DNA of 64,000 nucleotides, from positions 307,015 through 371,014 of the forward strand of contig NZ_JARPUQ010000003.1 of the NCBI RefSeq assembly GCF_029537735.1, in the 5' to 3' direction. The notes beneath the pieces are model-generated. The model was not told the origin of the DNA. It saw only the letters and a list, made by a program, of their open reading frames with translations, and searched no databases. Position numbers and translations under genes: made by a program. The stretch is from Robiginitalea aestuariiviva. Its GTDB lineage: Bacteria; Bacteroidota; Bacteroidia; Flavobacteriales; Flavobacteriaceae. This document shows, one piece after another, positions 33,828 through 42,608 of the stretch. Each line of letters starts with the position of its first letter. The first letter of the stretch is position 1.

Positions 33828-35015
33828 TCAGGACAGGAATTCATAGATTCCGGCCGCCCCTTGTCCGGTCCCCACGCACATGGTGACCATCCCGTATTTT
33901 CCGGACATCTTCCGGTGGCGCATCTCATCAAAGAGTTGCACGGACAGCTTGGCTCCGGTACACCCCAGCGGGTGGCCGAGCGCTATGGCCCCGCCGTTCA
34001 CATTCACGCGCTCAGGATCCAGGTCCAGTTCGCGGATAACGGCCAGGGATTGGGAGGCAAAGGCCTCGTTGAGTTCAATCAGGCCTACGTCCTCTTGTTT
34101 CAGGCCGGCCAGGCGCAGGGCCTTGGGGATGGCTTTCACGGGCCCGATCCCCATGATTCGGGGCTCTACGCCCACAGCCGCATAGTTCACCAGGCGCGCC
34201 ACGGGTTCCAGCTTCAGCTCTTTGACCATTTCCTCGCTCATCACCAGGGCAAAGGCCGCCCCGTCGCTCATCTGGGAAGAGTTCCCGGCCGTTACGCTTC
34301 CCCCGGCAGCAAAGACAGGGCGCAGTCGACCCAGGGCCGGCAGGTTGGTATCGGCCCGCGGGCCTTCGTCTTCGGTTACGGTATAGCTTTGGGTGGTTTT
34401 CTTCCCGTCCTTCACAAAAGTGTGTTCTACGGTAATGGGGACAATCTGGTCTTTAAACCGGTTTTCCGCCTGGGCCTTCAGGGCCTTTTGGTGGGAGGCC
34501 AGGGCAAAGGCATCCTGGTCTTCCCGGGAAACCTTGAATTGCTGGGCCACGGCTTCGGCCGTAAGGCCCATCCCCCAGTAGTAATCTTCGTGCCCGGCCT
34601 GGGCCAGTTTGTAATCCGGCACGGGTTTGTACCCGCCCATGGGGATGTAACTCATGCTCTCGGCCCCGCCTGCAATAATGCAGTCTGCCATTCCCGCCTG
34701 TATCTTCGCGGTGGCCATGGCAATGGTTTCCAGGCCGGAGGCGCAGTAGCGGTTTACGGTAACCCCGGGAACATCTTCAATCCCCAGGCCCATCAGGGAG
34801 ATCAGGCGGGCCATGTTCAGGCCTTGTTCGGCTTCAGGCATGGCATTGCCCACAATCACGTCGTCCAGTCGGGCTTTGTCCAGCTCCGGCACCTGCGCCA
34901 TCAGGTAGGCGATGGTTTCGGCGGCCAGCTCGTCCGGGCGCTTAAAGCGGAAGGTACCCCTGGGGGCTTTGCCGACAGCGGTGCGGTAGGCTTTAACGAT
35001 ATATGCGGTTTTCAT
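33828..35015 (-). CDS. Acetyl-CoA C-acyltransferase (thiolase)
   Basis: A 395-residue thiolase, catalysing the final cleavage of 3-ketoacyl-CoA in beta-oxidation. The nucleophilic Cys is in NRYCASGLE (about 91); GGAESMS, the His motif [11 protein letters not shown] and the second Cys in [10 protein letters not shown] are all present. It lies 34 bases after the FadB-like gene and 44 bases before the dehydrogenase, matching a fad operon. Biosynthetic use is less likely given this context. Confidence 0.92.
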   Translation of the reverse strand: MKTAYIVKAYRTAVGKAPRGTFRFKRPDELAAETIAYLMAQVPELDKARLDDVIVGNAMPEAEQGLNMARLISLMGLGIEDVPGVTVNRYCASGLETIAMATAKIQAGMADCIIAGGAESMSYIPMGGYKPVPDYKLAQAGHEDYYWGMGLTAEAVAQQFKVSREDQDAFALASHQKALKAQAENRFKDQIVPITVEHTFVKDGKKTTQSYTVTEDEGPRADTNLPALGRLRPVFAAGGSVTAGNSSQMSDGAAFALVMSEEMVKELKLEPVARLVNYAAVGVEPRIMGIGPVKAIPKALRLAGLKQEDVGLIELNEAFASQSLAVIRELDLDPERVNVNGGAIALGHPLGCTGAKLSVQLFDEMRHRKMSGKYGMVTMCVGTGQGAAGIYEFLS

Positions 35016-35049
35016 TTTTTTGCGCGTTTTTGGGTTGTCCGATTTCGGA

Positions 35050-37455
35050 TTAGTTTCTCAGGGGTTTACCCACTTTCAGCATGTGCTGGATGCGTTCCAG
35101 GGTTTTGCGTTCCGTACAGAGAGACAGGAAGGCTTCCCGTTCCAGGTCCAGCAGGTAGCGCTCGCTAACGTAGCTCGCCTCGGAGAGGTCGCCCCCGGCC
35201 ATCACGTAGGCCAGTTTGTTGGCAATCTTCTTATCGTGCTCCGAGATGTACTTCCCGGCATGCATGGAATCGGTACCCACCAGGAACATCCCAAGGGCCT
35301 GTTTTCCGAGCACCTTAACGTCGGTGCGCTCAATGGGGCGGGTGTACCCCCGGTCGGCAAGCAGGGCGGCATAGGCCTTGGCCGTAGCCAGTTGGCGGTC
35401 CTTGTTCACCACTACGATGTCCTTGCCTTTCTGCAGGATGCCGGTGTCGAAGGCCTCGTAGGCCGAGGTGGAGACCTTGGCCGTACCGATGGTCAGAAAG
35501 TATTCCCGCAGTACGTTCAGCTCCACGTCGTCCTTGTGGAAGATATCGGAGGCGCGCAGGGCCATTTCCTTGGAACCACCCCCGCCGGGGATCACCCCAA
35601 CGCCAAATTCCACAAGCCCGATATAGGTTTCTGCAGCTGCCACCACCATATCTGCATGGAGGCTCAGCTCACAACCCCCGCCCAGGCACATCCCGTGGGG
35701 GGCGGCCACTACGGGAATGGAAGAATACCGCATCCGCATCATGGTGTCCTGGAATTGCTTTACGGCCATGGCCAGCTCGTCGTATTCCTGTTCCACGGCC
35801 ATCATAAAGATCATCCCGATGTTGGCCCCTACGGAAAAGTTGGCGGCCTGATTGCCCACCACCAGGCCCCGATAGTTGGCCTCGGCCAGATCTACCGCTT
35901 TGTTCAGCCCGGCCAGGACGTCCCCGCCAATGGTATTCATTTTGGAACGGAATTCCACATTGAGGATGCCGTCGCCCAGGTCTTCCACCACCACGCCACT
36001 GTTTTTGTAAACTTCGTGGGATTTGCGGATGTTGTCCAGAATAATAAAGGCTTCCTGCCCGGGGACCTTCTGGTGGGTTTTTTCGGGGATGTCATAATAG
36101 CAGGTAGCCCCGTCCCGGACGGTGTAAAAGCTTTTGGCGCCGGATGCCGACAGTTCGGAAACCCAGGGGGCCACTTCCTGTCCGGCTTCTTGGGCCATGG
36201 CAAGGCCCTGCTCCAGGCCTACGGCGTCCCAGATCTGAAAGGGGCCGTGTTCCCAGCCGAACCCGGCCTTCATGGCATCGTCAATTTTGTAGAGCGCATC
36301 GGTGATCTCCGGGATGCGATGGGATACGTAGGCAAAAAGGGCCCCGAAACTCTTGCGGTAAAAGGCGCCTGCCTTGTCCTTGCCGGCCACCAGGATAGGG
36401 AAGCGGTCAATGACGTTATCCACGGTCTTGGTCTGTTCCAGGGTGGCAAACTGGGCCCGCTTTTTGGAGCGGTAGTCCAGGGTATCCAGGTCCAGGGTCA
36501 GGATCTCGCTGGAGCCGTCTTCCTGTTTCACCTTTTTATAAAAGCCCTGGCCGGATTTGCTGCCCAGCCAGCCGTTCTCCATCATGGTGCTGATAAAGCC
36601 CGGGAGCTGGAACAGGCTGTGGCGCTCGTCGTCCGGGCAATTGTCTGCAATGCCGTTGGCCACATGTACCAGGGTGTCCAGTCCCACCACGTCCACAGTG
36701 CGGAAGGTGGCGGATTTGGGCCGGCCAATAACCGGTCCGGTCAGTTTGTCCACTTCCTCCACGGTCAGGCCCATCTCGCCCACGGCGTGGAAGAGACTCA
36801 TAATGCTGAAAATCCCGATCCGGTTTCCGATAAAGGCCGGGGTGTCCTGGGCCACCACGGAGGTTTTTCCCAGGTATTGTTCCCCGTATCCCCTCAGGAA
36901 TTCCAGGATGTCCGGGCGGGTGTCCGGCCCGGGGATGATTTCAAAGAGTTTCAGGTAGCGGGCCGGGTTAAAGAAGTGGGTCCCGCAGAAATGGGCGCGA
37001 AAATCCGCACTGCGGCCTTCGCACATAAACCGGATGGGGATCCCCGAGGTATTAGAGGTGATCAGGGTGCCTGTCTTGCGGTGGGCGTCCAGTTTTTCGA
37101 ATACCTGTTTTTTGATGTCCAGGCGTTCCACCACCACTTCGATAATCCAGTCCACCTCGGATACCCGGTGGAGGTCGTCCTCCAGGTTCCCGGTTTGGAT
37201 ACGCTTGGCAAAATCTGCGTGGTAGATGGGGGAGGGCTTGCTTTTCAGGGCTTTGGTTAGGGAATCATTCACCAGGCGGTTGCGTACGCGCCGGTCCTCC
37301 AGGGTAAGCCCTTTGGCTTTTTCAGCATCGTTGAGCTCCCGTGGTACAATGTCCAGCAGGAGTACCTGTACGCCAATGTTGGCAAAATGGCAGGCAATCC
37401 CGCTTCCCATGATCCCGGAGCCGATTACGGCTACCTTGTTGATGTGTCTGTTCAT
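35050..37455 (-). CDS. 3-hydroxyacyl-CoA dehydrogenase/enoyl-CoA hydratase fusion
   Basis: An 801-residue bifunctional beta-oxidation enzyme. The NAD-binding dehydrogenase comes first (VAVIGSGIMGSGIACHFA at residues 8-25), with the catalytic region GTHFFNPARY; the crotonase/enoyl-CoA hydratase domain is C-terminal (about 490-700; APHGMCLGGGCELSLHAD and EFGVGVIPGGGGSKE). This order is the reverse of E. coli FadB, where the hydratase is N-terminal. It starts 21 bases after the MarR regulator stop and is followed closely by the thiolase. Confidence 0.9.
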   Translation of the reverse strand: MNRHINKVAVIGSGIMGSGIACHFANIGVQVLLLDIVPRELNDAEKAKGLTLEDRRVRNRLVNDSLTKALKSKPSPIYHADFAKRIQTGNLEDDLHRVSEVDWIIEVVVERLDIKKQVFEKLDAHRKTGTLITSNTSGIPIRFMCEGRSADFRAHFCGTHFFNPARYLKLFEIIPGPDTRPDILEFLRGYGEQYLGKTSVVAQDTPAFIGNRIGIFSIMSLFHAVGEMGLTVEEVDKLTGPVIGRPKSATFRTVDVVGLDTLVHVANGIADNCPDDERHSLFQLPGFISTMMENGWLGSKSGQGFYKKVKQEDGSSEILTLDLDTLDYRSKKRAQFATLEQTKTVDNVIDRFPILVAGKDKAGAFYRKSFGALFAYVSHRIPEITDALYKIDDAMKAGFGWEHGPFQIWDAVGLEQGLAMAQEAGQEVAPWVSELSASGAKSFYTVRDGATCYYDIPEKTHQKVPGQEAFIILDNIRKSHEVYKNSGVVVEDLGDGILNVEFRSKMNTIGGDVLAGLNKAVDLAEANYRGLVVGNQAANFSVGANIGMIFMMAVEQEYDELAMAVKQFQDTMMRMRYSSIPVVAAPHGMCLGGGCELSLHADMVVAAAETYIGLVEFGVGVIPGGGGSKEMALRASDIFHKDDVELNVLREYFLTIGTAKVSTSAYEAFDTGILQKGKDIVVVNKDRQLATAKAYAALLADRGYTRPIERTDVKVLGKQALGMFLVGTDSMHAGKYISEHDKKIANKLAYVMAGGDLSEASYVSERYLLDLEREAFLSLCTERKTLERIQHMLKVGKPLRN

Positions 37456-37476
37456 AGTGTGGATGCGTTTGCAGTG

Positions 37477-37941
37477 TCAGGATTGGGATACCGGGGTATC
37501 CGTGGTCTTCTCGTATATTTTCTTTTCTGAAATCAGGGTGTTGATGGTATCCATGACCCTGAAAAAGGCTTGCAGGTCCCCGGGGCTGACATTACCCGTA
37601 ACGGCTTCATTAAACCGAAGCACCACCTCCTTGGAATTCGCCCGCATTTTCAGCCCGAAATCTGTCAGGTGGATCAGCACCCCCCGTCCGTCTTCCGGGT
37701 TGGGTTTGCGCTGGATCAGCCCCTGTTGTTCCATGCTTTTCAGGATGCGGGAAAGGCTGGTGGCTTCCATCCCCATTTTAGGGCCCAGGGCGGTGGAGGG
37801 GCTACCTTTTTTGGGGTCGATGCTAAGCAGGCAAAACCCGATGGCCATGGTGCCGTCGAATTTTTTGGCCTCCTCGTTGTACATCCGGGCTACCGCCTGC
37901 CAGGTGGCGCGCATGGCGTGGTCGATGGTGATATCTTTCAT
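37477..37941 (-). CDS. MarR-family regulator of the beta-oxidation operon
   Basis: A 154-residue winged-helix regulator. The recognition region LGPKMGMEATSLSRILKSME and the wing RKPNPEDGRGVLIHLTDFG are typical of MarR. It heads the fad genes (FadB-like, thiolase, dehydrogenase), and a perfect 24-bp palindrome sits 34 bases upstream of its ATG, over its own promoter. The natural reading is an autoregulated repressor of fatty-acid degradation that responds to acyl-CoA or a fatty acid; the ligand is inference. ATG 37941 is chosen because upstream codons overlap the palindrome and promoter. Confidence 0.85.
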   Translation of the reverse strand: MKDITIDHAMRATWQAVARMYNEEAKKFDGTMAIGFCLLSIDPKKGSPSTALGPKMGMEATSLSRILKSMEQQGLIQRKPNPEDGRGVLIHLTDFGLKMRANSKEVVLRFNEAVTGNVSPGDLQAFFRVMDTINTLISEKKIYEKTTDTPVSQS

Positions 37942-37961
37942 CTCGGGAACTTGGATTCCAC

Positions 37962-37969
37962 CAAATATA
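37962..37969 (-). promoter_or_regulatory. -7 promoter box (TATATTTG) of the marR-fad operon
   Basis: A perfect TAnnTTTG match on the minus strand, 20 bases before the MarR ATG. The palindromic operator at 37975-37998 lies immediately upstream, where the spacer and -33 element would be. Confidence 0.75.
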
Positions 37970-37974
37970 GGAAA

Positions 37975-37998
37975 ATTTATTATGCATGCATAATAAAT
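37975..37998. promoter_or_regulatory. Perfect 24-bp palindrome: likely MarR operator
   Basis: The left half ATTTATTATGCA is followed directly by its reverse complement TGCATAATAAAT, with no mismatch and no gap. It starts 5 bases upstream of the -7 box of the marR-fad operon, so a bound dimer would block RNA polymerase. MarR proteins typically bind 16-24 bp dyads of this type. Upstream of the ligase gene I see no copy. Confidence 0.8.
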
Positions 37999-38058
37999 AA
38001 TGCTAAAATGTGGATTTAACACCTAGGCTGGGAAATCGGGCCCCTGGTGGGATGTTCC

Positions 38059-39828
38059 TCAGTGCCCGTAGATGTCTTTGTAGAGGTCCCGGTACTTTTC
38101 CTTGATGATCTTCCTGCGGAGCTTCATGGTAGGGGTCAGGTGCCCTCCATCTACAGACCAGGTATCGGGCGTCAGGCGGAATTGCTTGATCTTCTCCCAA
38201 TTGCCGAAATGGCTGTTGGCCAGGTCCACCTCCTGCTGTATGCGTTCGGCCACGCGGGGGTCTGCCACCATTTCTTCCGGGGAACCGCTGGGAATTTCGT
38301 GGCGCTTGGCCCATTCGGCCAGGAATTCAAAATTCGGCTGGATAAAGGCCGCAGGCATTTTTTCCCCTTCCCCGATCACCATAACCTGTTCAATAAAACG
38401 GGATTGTTTCATCCGGTTCTCCAGCAGTTGGGGCGCCACGTATTTCCCGCCGGAAGTCTTGAACATTTCCTTTTTTCGGTCCGTGATCCGCAAAAAGCCA
38501 TCGGTATCCAGTTCACCAATATCCCCGGTGTGGAAATACCCGTTCTGTATCACCTCGGCCGTCTTTTCCGGGTCTTTATAGTAACCCATCATAACGTTGG
38601 GGCCTTTGCAGAGGATTTCCCCGTCGGCTGCAATCTGCACTTCCACCCCGCTGATCACACGCCCCACGGAACCGATTTTCCACCCGCCGTTGCGTTGGTC
38701 GTTCACCGAGATCACCGGGGAGGTTTCCGTTAAGCCATATCCTTCCATCACGGGGATGCCGGCCGCGGCAAAAATACGGGCCAGCCGGGGCTGCAGGGCG
38801 GCGCTGCCACTCACCATGGTCTCCAGGTTACCGCCCAGGCCTTCCACCCATTTTTTGAAGATGATCTTCCGGGCCAGTTTCAGGCGGAATTCATACCACC
38901 CCCCATTGGCTCCGTAAGGCTCAAACTTGAGCCCCAGGTCCACCGCCCAAAAGAACAGGGCTTTTTTGATGCCGGTGAGATCTGCGCCCTTGGCGATGAT
39001 TTTGTCGTATACCTTTTCGAGAAGCCGGGGCACCACGGTCATTACGTTGGGCTTTACTTCCTTCAGGTTATCGCTGATGCTCTCCAGTCCTTCCGCATAG
39101 TAGATCGAGATACCACAATACTGGTAGAGGTAAAGGATCATGCGTTCAAAGATGTGGCAGACGGGCAGGAAACTTAAGGCCGTACCGCCGTATTCAAAGG
39201 GCACCCGCTCTTTGCTGGCCAACACGTTCGACACGATGTTTTCGTGGGAAAGCATAACCCCCTTAGGCCGCCCGGTGGTTCCTGAGGTGTAAATCAGGGT
39301 GGCCAGGTCTTTGGGTTGCACGGCATCCATACGGGCCTGTACGTCTTCCTGGTTAGACGGGTCTGCCCCGCTTTCGAGCAATTCCTTCCAGTTGGGACAA
39401 CCCTGGATTTCGTCAAAACTGTATACGGCTTTCAACCCCGAAACATCCTTGCGGATCGCCTCTACCTTTTCCAATACCTCGGTACAGGAAACAAAACAAT
39501 AGGATGCTTCGGAATGGTTCAGGATATAGGCATAGTCGTCTTCCGATATGGTCGGGTAAATGGGGACGTTTTGGGCGCCCACTTGCAGGATCCCGGTGTC
39601 CATTATACTCCATTCCGTCCGGTTGGTCATGGAGATCAGGGCAATCTTATCATTGGCCTTCACGCCCAGGCGCAGCAGGGCGCGGCTGATGCTATCGGCC
39701 TGGTCCAGGTAGGTTTCGGAAGAGATAGCCTGCCACTGGCCGTCGGTCTTGCGGACCATGGCTTTGTCCAGCCTGCAATGGCTGGCCTGATATCTGGGAA
39801 AGTCGAAAAGACGGGTCGGGTTTTCCAT
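38059..39828 (-). CDS. Long-chain fatty-acid-CoA ligase (AMP-forming)
   Basis: A 589-residue ANL-superfamily enzyme that activates fatty acids to acyl-CoA. The P-loop-like motif TLIYTSGTTGRPKG, the VMEGYGLTETSPV block, and TGDIGELDTDGFLRITDRKK with the hinge, then a C-terminal Lys region (HLTPTMKLRRK), are present. It lies upstream of the marR-fad genes on the same strand but 117 bases apart with the operator between, so it may be separately transcribed. It supplies the pathway's substrate. Confidence 0.9.
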   Translation of the reverse strand: MENPTRLFDFPRYQASHCRLDKAMVRKTDGQWQAISSETYLDQADSISRALLRLGVKANDKIALISMTNRTEWSIMDTGILQVGAQNVPIYPTISEDDYAYILNHSEASYCFVSCTEVLEKVEAIRKDVSGLKAVYSFDEIQGCPNWKELLESGADPSNQEDVQARMDAVQPKDLATLIYTSGTTGRPKGVMLSHENIVSNVLASKERVPFEYGGTALSFLPVCHIFERMILYLYQYCGISIYYAEGLESISDNLKEVKPNVMTVVPRLLEKVYDKIIAKGADLTGIKKALFFWAVDLGLKFEPYGANGGWYEFRLKLARKIIFKKWVEGLGGNLETMVSGSAALQPRLARIFAAAGIPVMEGYGLTETSPVISVNDQRNGGWKIGSVGRVISGVEVQIAADGEILCKGPNVMMGYYKDPEKTAEVIQNGYFHTGDIGELDTDGFLRITDRKKEMFKTSGGKYVAPQLLENRMKQSRFIEQVMVIGEGEKMPAAFIQPNFEFLAEWAKRHEIPSGSPEEMVADPRVAERIQQEVDLANSHFGNWEKIKQFRLTPDTWSVDGGHLTPTMKLRRKIIKEKYRDLYKDIYGH

Positions 39829-39987
39829 AGCTCGTTTGTAATGCGGAATCGCAAAATAACAAAAGGAGGCGGTTAAATAAAAAAGATTTGTAATTCCGGC
39901 CCCGGGTTTTTGCGAAATCCGAATCGGTCACCTGGTCCATCTGCCTTTCTGATTGGGAGTTGCAGGGCCGGGGGGTATTTTGAAATC

Positions 39988-40005
39988 GGGTGGGGGGAGG
40001 GGGGG
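39988..40005. repeat. G-rich intergenic element, copy B
   Basis: GGGTGGGGGGAGGGGGGG repeats the 17-mer seen at 28312 and is preceded by TATTTTGAAATC, which also resembles the start of the copy at 61021 (TATTTTGAAGTC). GAAATC recurs on the other side at 40014-40019. It sits just after the S9 peptidase stop, in the 190-base gap before the ligase promoter. Four G-tracts make a quadruplex possible. Confidence 0.5.
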
Positions 40006-40018
40006 ACCCCTTCTGAAA

Positions 40019-42079
40019 TCAGTCTCCTTTCAAATGGCGGTCAAAGAAGTCTGCCGCGGCCCGGTAAGCCTCCAGCCAGCTCCCGCTGCGCAGGAAGCCG
40101 TGTACCTCGTCCGGAAAAACCAGCACTTCGTTATAGACCCCCAGGGCGTCCAGTTTATTCTTCAGGTCAATAGACTGGCCAATCATCACATTGCGGTCGT
40201 CGTCCCCGCTAATGATCAGCACCGGGGATTTCCAGTACTGCAGTTCCGAAATGGGGGAGGAGTGGAAGGCCTGCTCCATAAGATCAGCCCCAATACCCCA
40301 GCCGCCTCCTGGGGAGAAGTCCCGTCCCCTCCAGGCCCAGTCGTGTACCCCATGCAGGTCTACCCCGGCCTTAAAGAGGTCCGAGTTCTTAGCCAGGCCC
40401 ATGGCGGTCAGATAGCCCCCATAGGAGCCACCCCACAACCCGATGCGTTGCGGGTCCACCGAGGCGTGTTGCTGCAGGAAGGCCGCACCCGCCAGGATGT
40501 CCTTATATTCAGCAGCGCCCCGCGGGCCCTGGTTTTTGGCGCGCCGGAAGTCCCGGCCGTATCCGATTCCCGCCCGGTAATTCACCGAAAGAACCACATA
40601 GCCCTGGGCGGCCAGGTACTGGTTCATGCTGTAGGCATTGGCGTAATATCCCCGGTTGTGGTAGCCCAGTAGCATTTGCCGGATGGGCCCGCCATGCATA
40701 AAGATCACGGCAGGGTATTGCCGGCGGCCTGCATTGGGGGGTAAAAACAATTGGCCATGGATGGTAAGCCCGTCGGCTGCGGTAAAGGTTACGGCCTGGG
40801 GTTCCTGCAGGGCATTCCGGGGAAAGGCTGCTGGCAGCGGCTGCAGGGTTTCCCTTGAATTCCCCTTTTGCAGTACTGCGGTGGTCGGTTGGTTGTACCG
40901 ACCTTCCCGGTAGGCCAGGGCGCCACCGGCCAGGGCTTCCGGGTTGGTTTGTATCCCTTCGTTTTCAGAGAGCTGCCGGGCACTGCCACTACCCAGGGCC
41001 ACCGCCCAGATATGGCGGCGATTCAGGTCCCCGCAGTTGCTGGTGAAGTACAGGGTCTGCCCGTCTGCAGACAGGGCGCTGTTTTCCGTTTCGCAGGCGC
41101 CCGGGCTCAGGTCCCTGAGGCCGGTGCCGTCCGGGCGCATGGCATAAATATGGTTCCACCCCTCGTGCTCGGAATAGAATACCAGGTGCCCGCTGGACGT
41201 CCACCGCAAAGGGGCATTGGGGTAATATTGAGCATAGCCCCCGTCGTCGGCAGGGGATTTCCATTTCGTGCTGCCTTTCCCGGTAGCGACTTCGGCCACT
41301 ACAATCTCAAAGGGCGTACCACCCATCAGGTTGCGCAGCCCGTCTTTGCTGTATCCGGGTTGGCGGATAAATGCCAGTTGTTTCCCGTCCGGGCTCCAGG
41401 CCGGGGCATCGTCAAATGCCAGGCCCGGGGCCATCCAGGCAATGTGACGTGCCCCCCATCGGTATACCCCCACATAGCTGTGATCCTGCCGCCGGCTGGT
41501 AAAGGCCAGGCGTTCCCCATCCGGGGAAAAGGCAAAAGAGCCCGCCCCGCTGCGTACCTCAAACCCTACCCTGGGCTGAGGGGTTTCCTCGCTTACGTCG
41601 GGTATTTCATAAACCTGGTTCCCTTTAGCGTAAACCAGTCGTCGGCCCTGGGGCCCCAGGGTGGCATTCCCGGTGGCTGCCAGGGTATCGATGGCACCGT
41701 CCGCAATCCGGAGGCGGAGCAATTGCCGCTCTGGCGTAGTGGCCAGGCTGGCCGGGTTTGCGGGGTATCCCTGGCGGTTGTTGCCATTTCCACGCAGGTA
41801 GAGGATATACCCCTGAGCAATGCCCACCAGGGCTATCCCCAACCCATCGTCTTCCGTATAGGTTGTCAGGATTATCGGGCTAATTTCCCCTGTTGTGGTA
41901 TAGCCAATGTTGCGCGCCCCGCCCTGATTGACCACCCAGGCCAGTTGATCCCCGTCCGGGGAGGCTTTCAGGCTTTCTACATACGGTGCCTCCAGCAGCG
42001 TTTCCAGGGTGGGTTGTGCAGTGGCAAAAGGGGCCAGGGAGAAGGCCAATAACAGGGCTAAAAGGCGGATCAGGCGCAT
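40019..42079 (-). CDS. S9 family peptidase (prolyl oligopeptidase/DPP IV-like), exported
   Basis: A 686-residue serine peptidase with a signal peptide ending near ATAQ. An N-terminal beta-propeller (about 40-430; PD40-type blades such as FAFSPDGERLAFTSR and APAWSPDGKQLAFIR) precedes the alpha/beta hydrolase domain with nucleophile GGSYGGY (Ser about 552), Asp in SGDDDRN and His in DEVHGF. It cleaves short peptides, often after proline or alanine. ATG 42079 gives the signal peptide. A possible hairpin (42099-42122) lies in its leader. Confidence 0.88.
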   Translation of the reverse strand: MRLIRLLALLLAFSLAPFATAQPTLETLLEAPYVESLKASPDGDQLAWVVNQGGARNIGYTTTGEISPIILTTYTEDDGLGIALVGIAQGYILYLRGNGNNRQGYPANPASLATTPERQLLRLRIADGAIDTLAATGNATLGPQGRRLVYAKGNQVYEIPDVSEETPQPRVGFEVRSGAGSFAFSPDGERLAFTSRRQDHSYVGVYRWGARHIAWMAPGLAFDDAPAWSPDGKQLAFIRQPGYSKDGLRNLMGGTPFEIVVAEVATGKGSTKWKSPADDGGYAQYYPNAPLRWTSSGHLVFYSEHEGWNHIYAMRPDGTGLRDLSPGACETENSALSADGQTLYFTSNCGDLNRRHIWAVALGSGSARQLSENEGIQTNPEALAGGALAYREGRYNQPTTAVLQKGNSRETLQPLPAAFPRNALQEPQAVTFTAADGLTIHGQLFLPPNAGRRQYPAVIFMHGGPIRQMLLGYHNRGYYANAYSMNQYLAAQGYVVLSVNYRAGIGYGRDFRRAKNQGPRGAAEYKDILAGAAFLQQHASVDPQRIGLWGGSYGGYLTAMGLAKNSDLFKAGVDLHGVHDWAWRGRDFSPGGGWGIGADLMEQAFHSSPISELQYWKSPVLIISGDDDRNVMIGQSIDLKNKLDALGVYNEVLVFPDEVHGFLRSGSWLEAYRAAADFFDRHLKGD

Positions 42080-42165
42080 ATCAGGGTTGGTTTTAATGGG
42101 GCATCCCGGCATACGGGTGCCCGTCCTTAAAGATAGGCAAAAGTCGATGGGATAGGAGGATATCC

Positions 42166-42588
42166 CTAGAACCCCGGGAGGTAAAAAGATTCCGGAGGGA
42201 CTTGCAGGGCCGTAAGCTCTACGGTATGGCCATCGGGGTCCCGGGTATAGACGGAACGGAAATGCAGGTGGTCCTTTACCTCGAATTCCAGACCCAGTTC
42301 GCGGTAGTGCTCCAGGGCGCGGTCAAAGGCCGATGGGCTTACCTGAAAGGCAAAATGGTCCAGCCGGATAGCGGGGGCCGGGTACTGCGGGGCGTCGCCC
42401 TTGGGCGGAAACAGGGCTATACCCGTCTTCCCGGCCAGCAGGAACACGGGGAACTCCCCCCATTCCGGGACGTCGTACCGGGTTAACCCCAGCACCCGGG
42501 TATACCAGCGTGCAGAGGCCTCCATGTCCTGTACCCGAAGGGCCACATGGTCCAGAAAGGCGATGTCGAACGGGTGCTGGGATGCCAT
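42166..42588 (-). CDS. VOC/glyoxalase-fold protein
   Basis: A 140-residue protein of the vicinal-oxygen-chelate superfamily. Two beta-alpha-beta-beta-beta units are visible: FLDHVALRVQDMEASARWY with VFLLAGKTGIALF, then IRLDHFAFQVS with RSVYTRDPDGHTVELTAL. Metal-ligand-type residues are His in LDHVAL, His in LDHFAF and Glu in TVELTAL. Function may be dioxygenase, glyoxalase or resistance-like; unknown. It starts 20 bases after the PurL stop and probably shares its transcript. Confidence 0.75.
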   Translation of the reverse strand: MASQHPFDIAFLDHVALRVQDMEASARWYTRVLGLTRYDVPEWGEFPVFLLAGKTGIALFPPKGDAPQYPAPAIRLDHFAFQVSPSAFDRALEHYRELGLEFEVKDHLHFRSVYTRDPDGHTVELTALQVPPESFYLPGF

Positions 42589-42608
42589 AACAGCCGTTTT
42601 CCGGGGTT

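Noticed and set aside
35020-37260. A 746-codon open frame antisense to the FadB-like gene
   Set aside because: It is a mirror of a well-conserved beta-oxidation enzyme and shows no domain or signal of its own. Similar long antisense frames at 24388-26229, 30736-32568 and 44319-46145 were rejected for the same reason.
39835-39894. TTTGTAAT repeated upstream of the acyl-CoA ligase
   Set aside because: Two 8-base matches 52 bases apart without dyad symmetry; I could not link them to the MarR operator or to a promoter.
42099-42122. Hairpin GGGCA-CCCG/CGGGTGCCC between the VOC and S9 genes
   Set aside because: It has a bulge and no T-tract on the minus strand; it could be a weak terminator or leader structure, but support is too thin for a separate entry.
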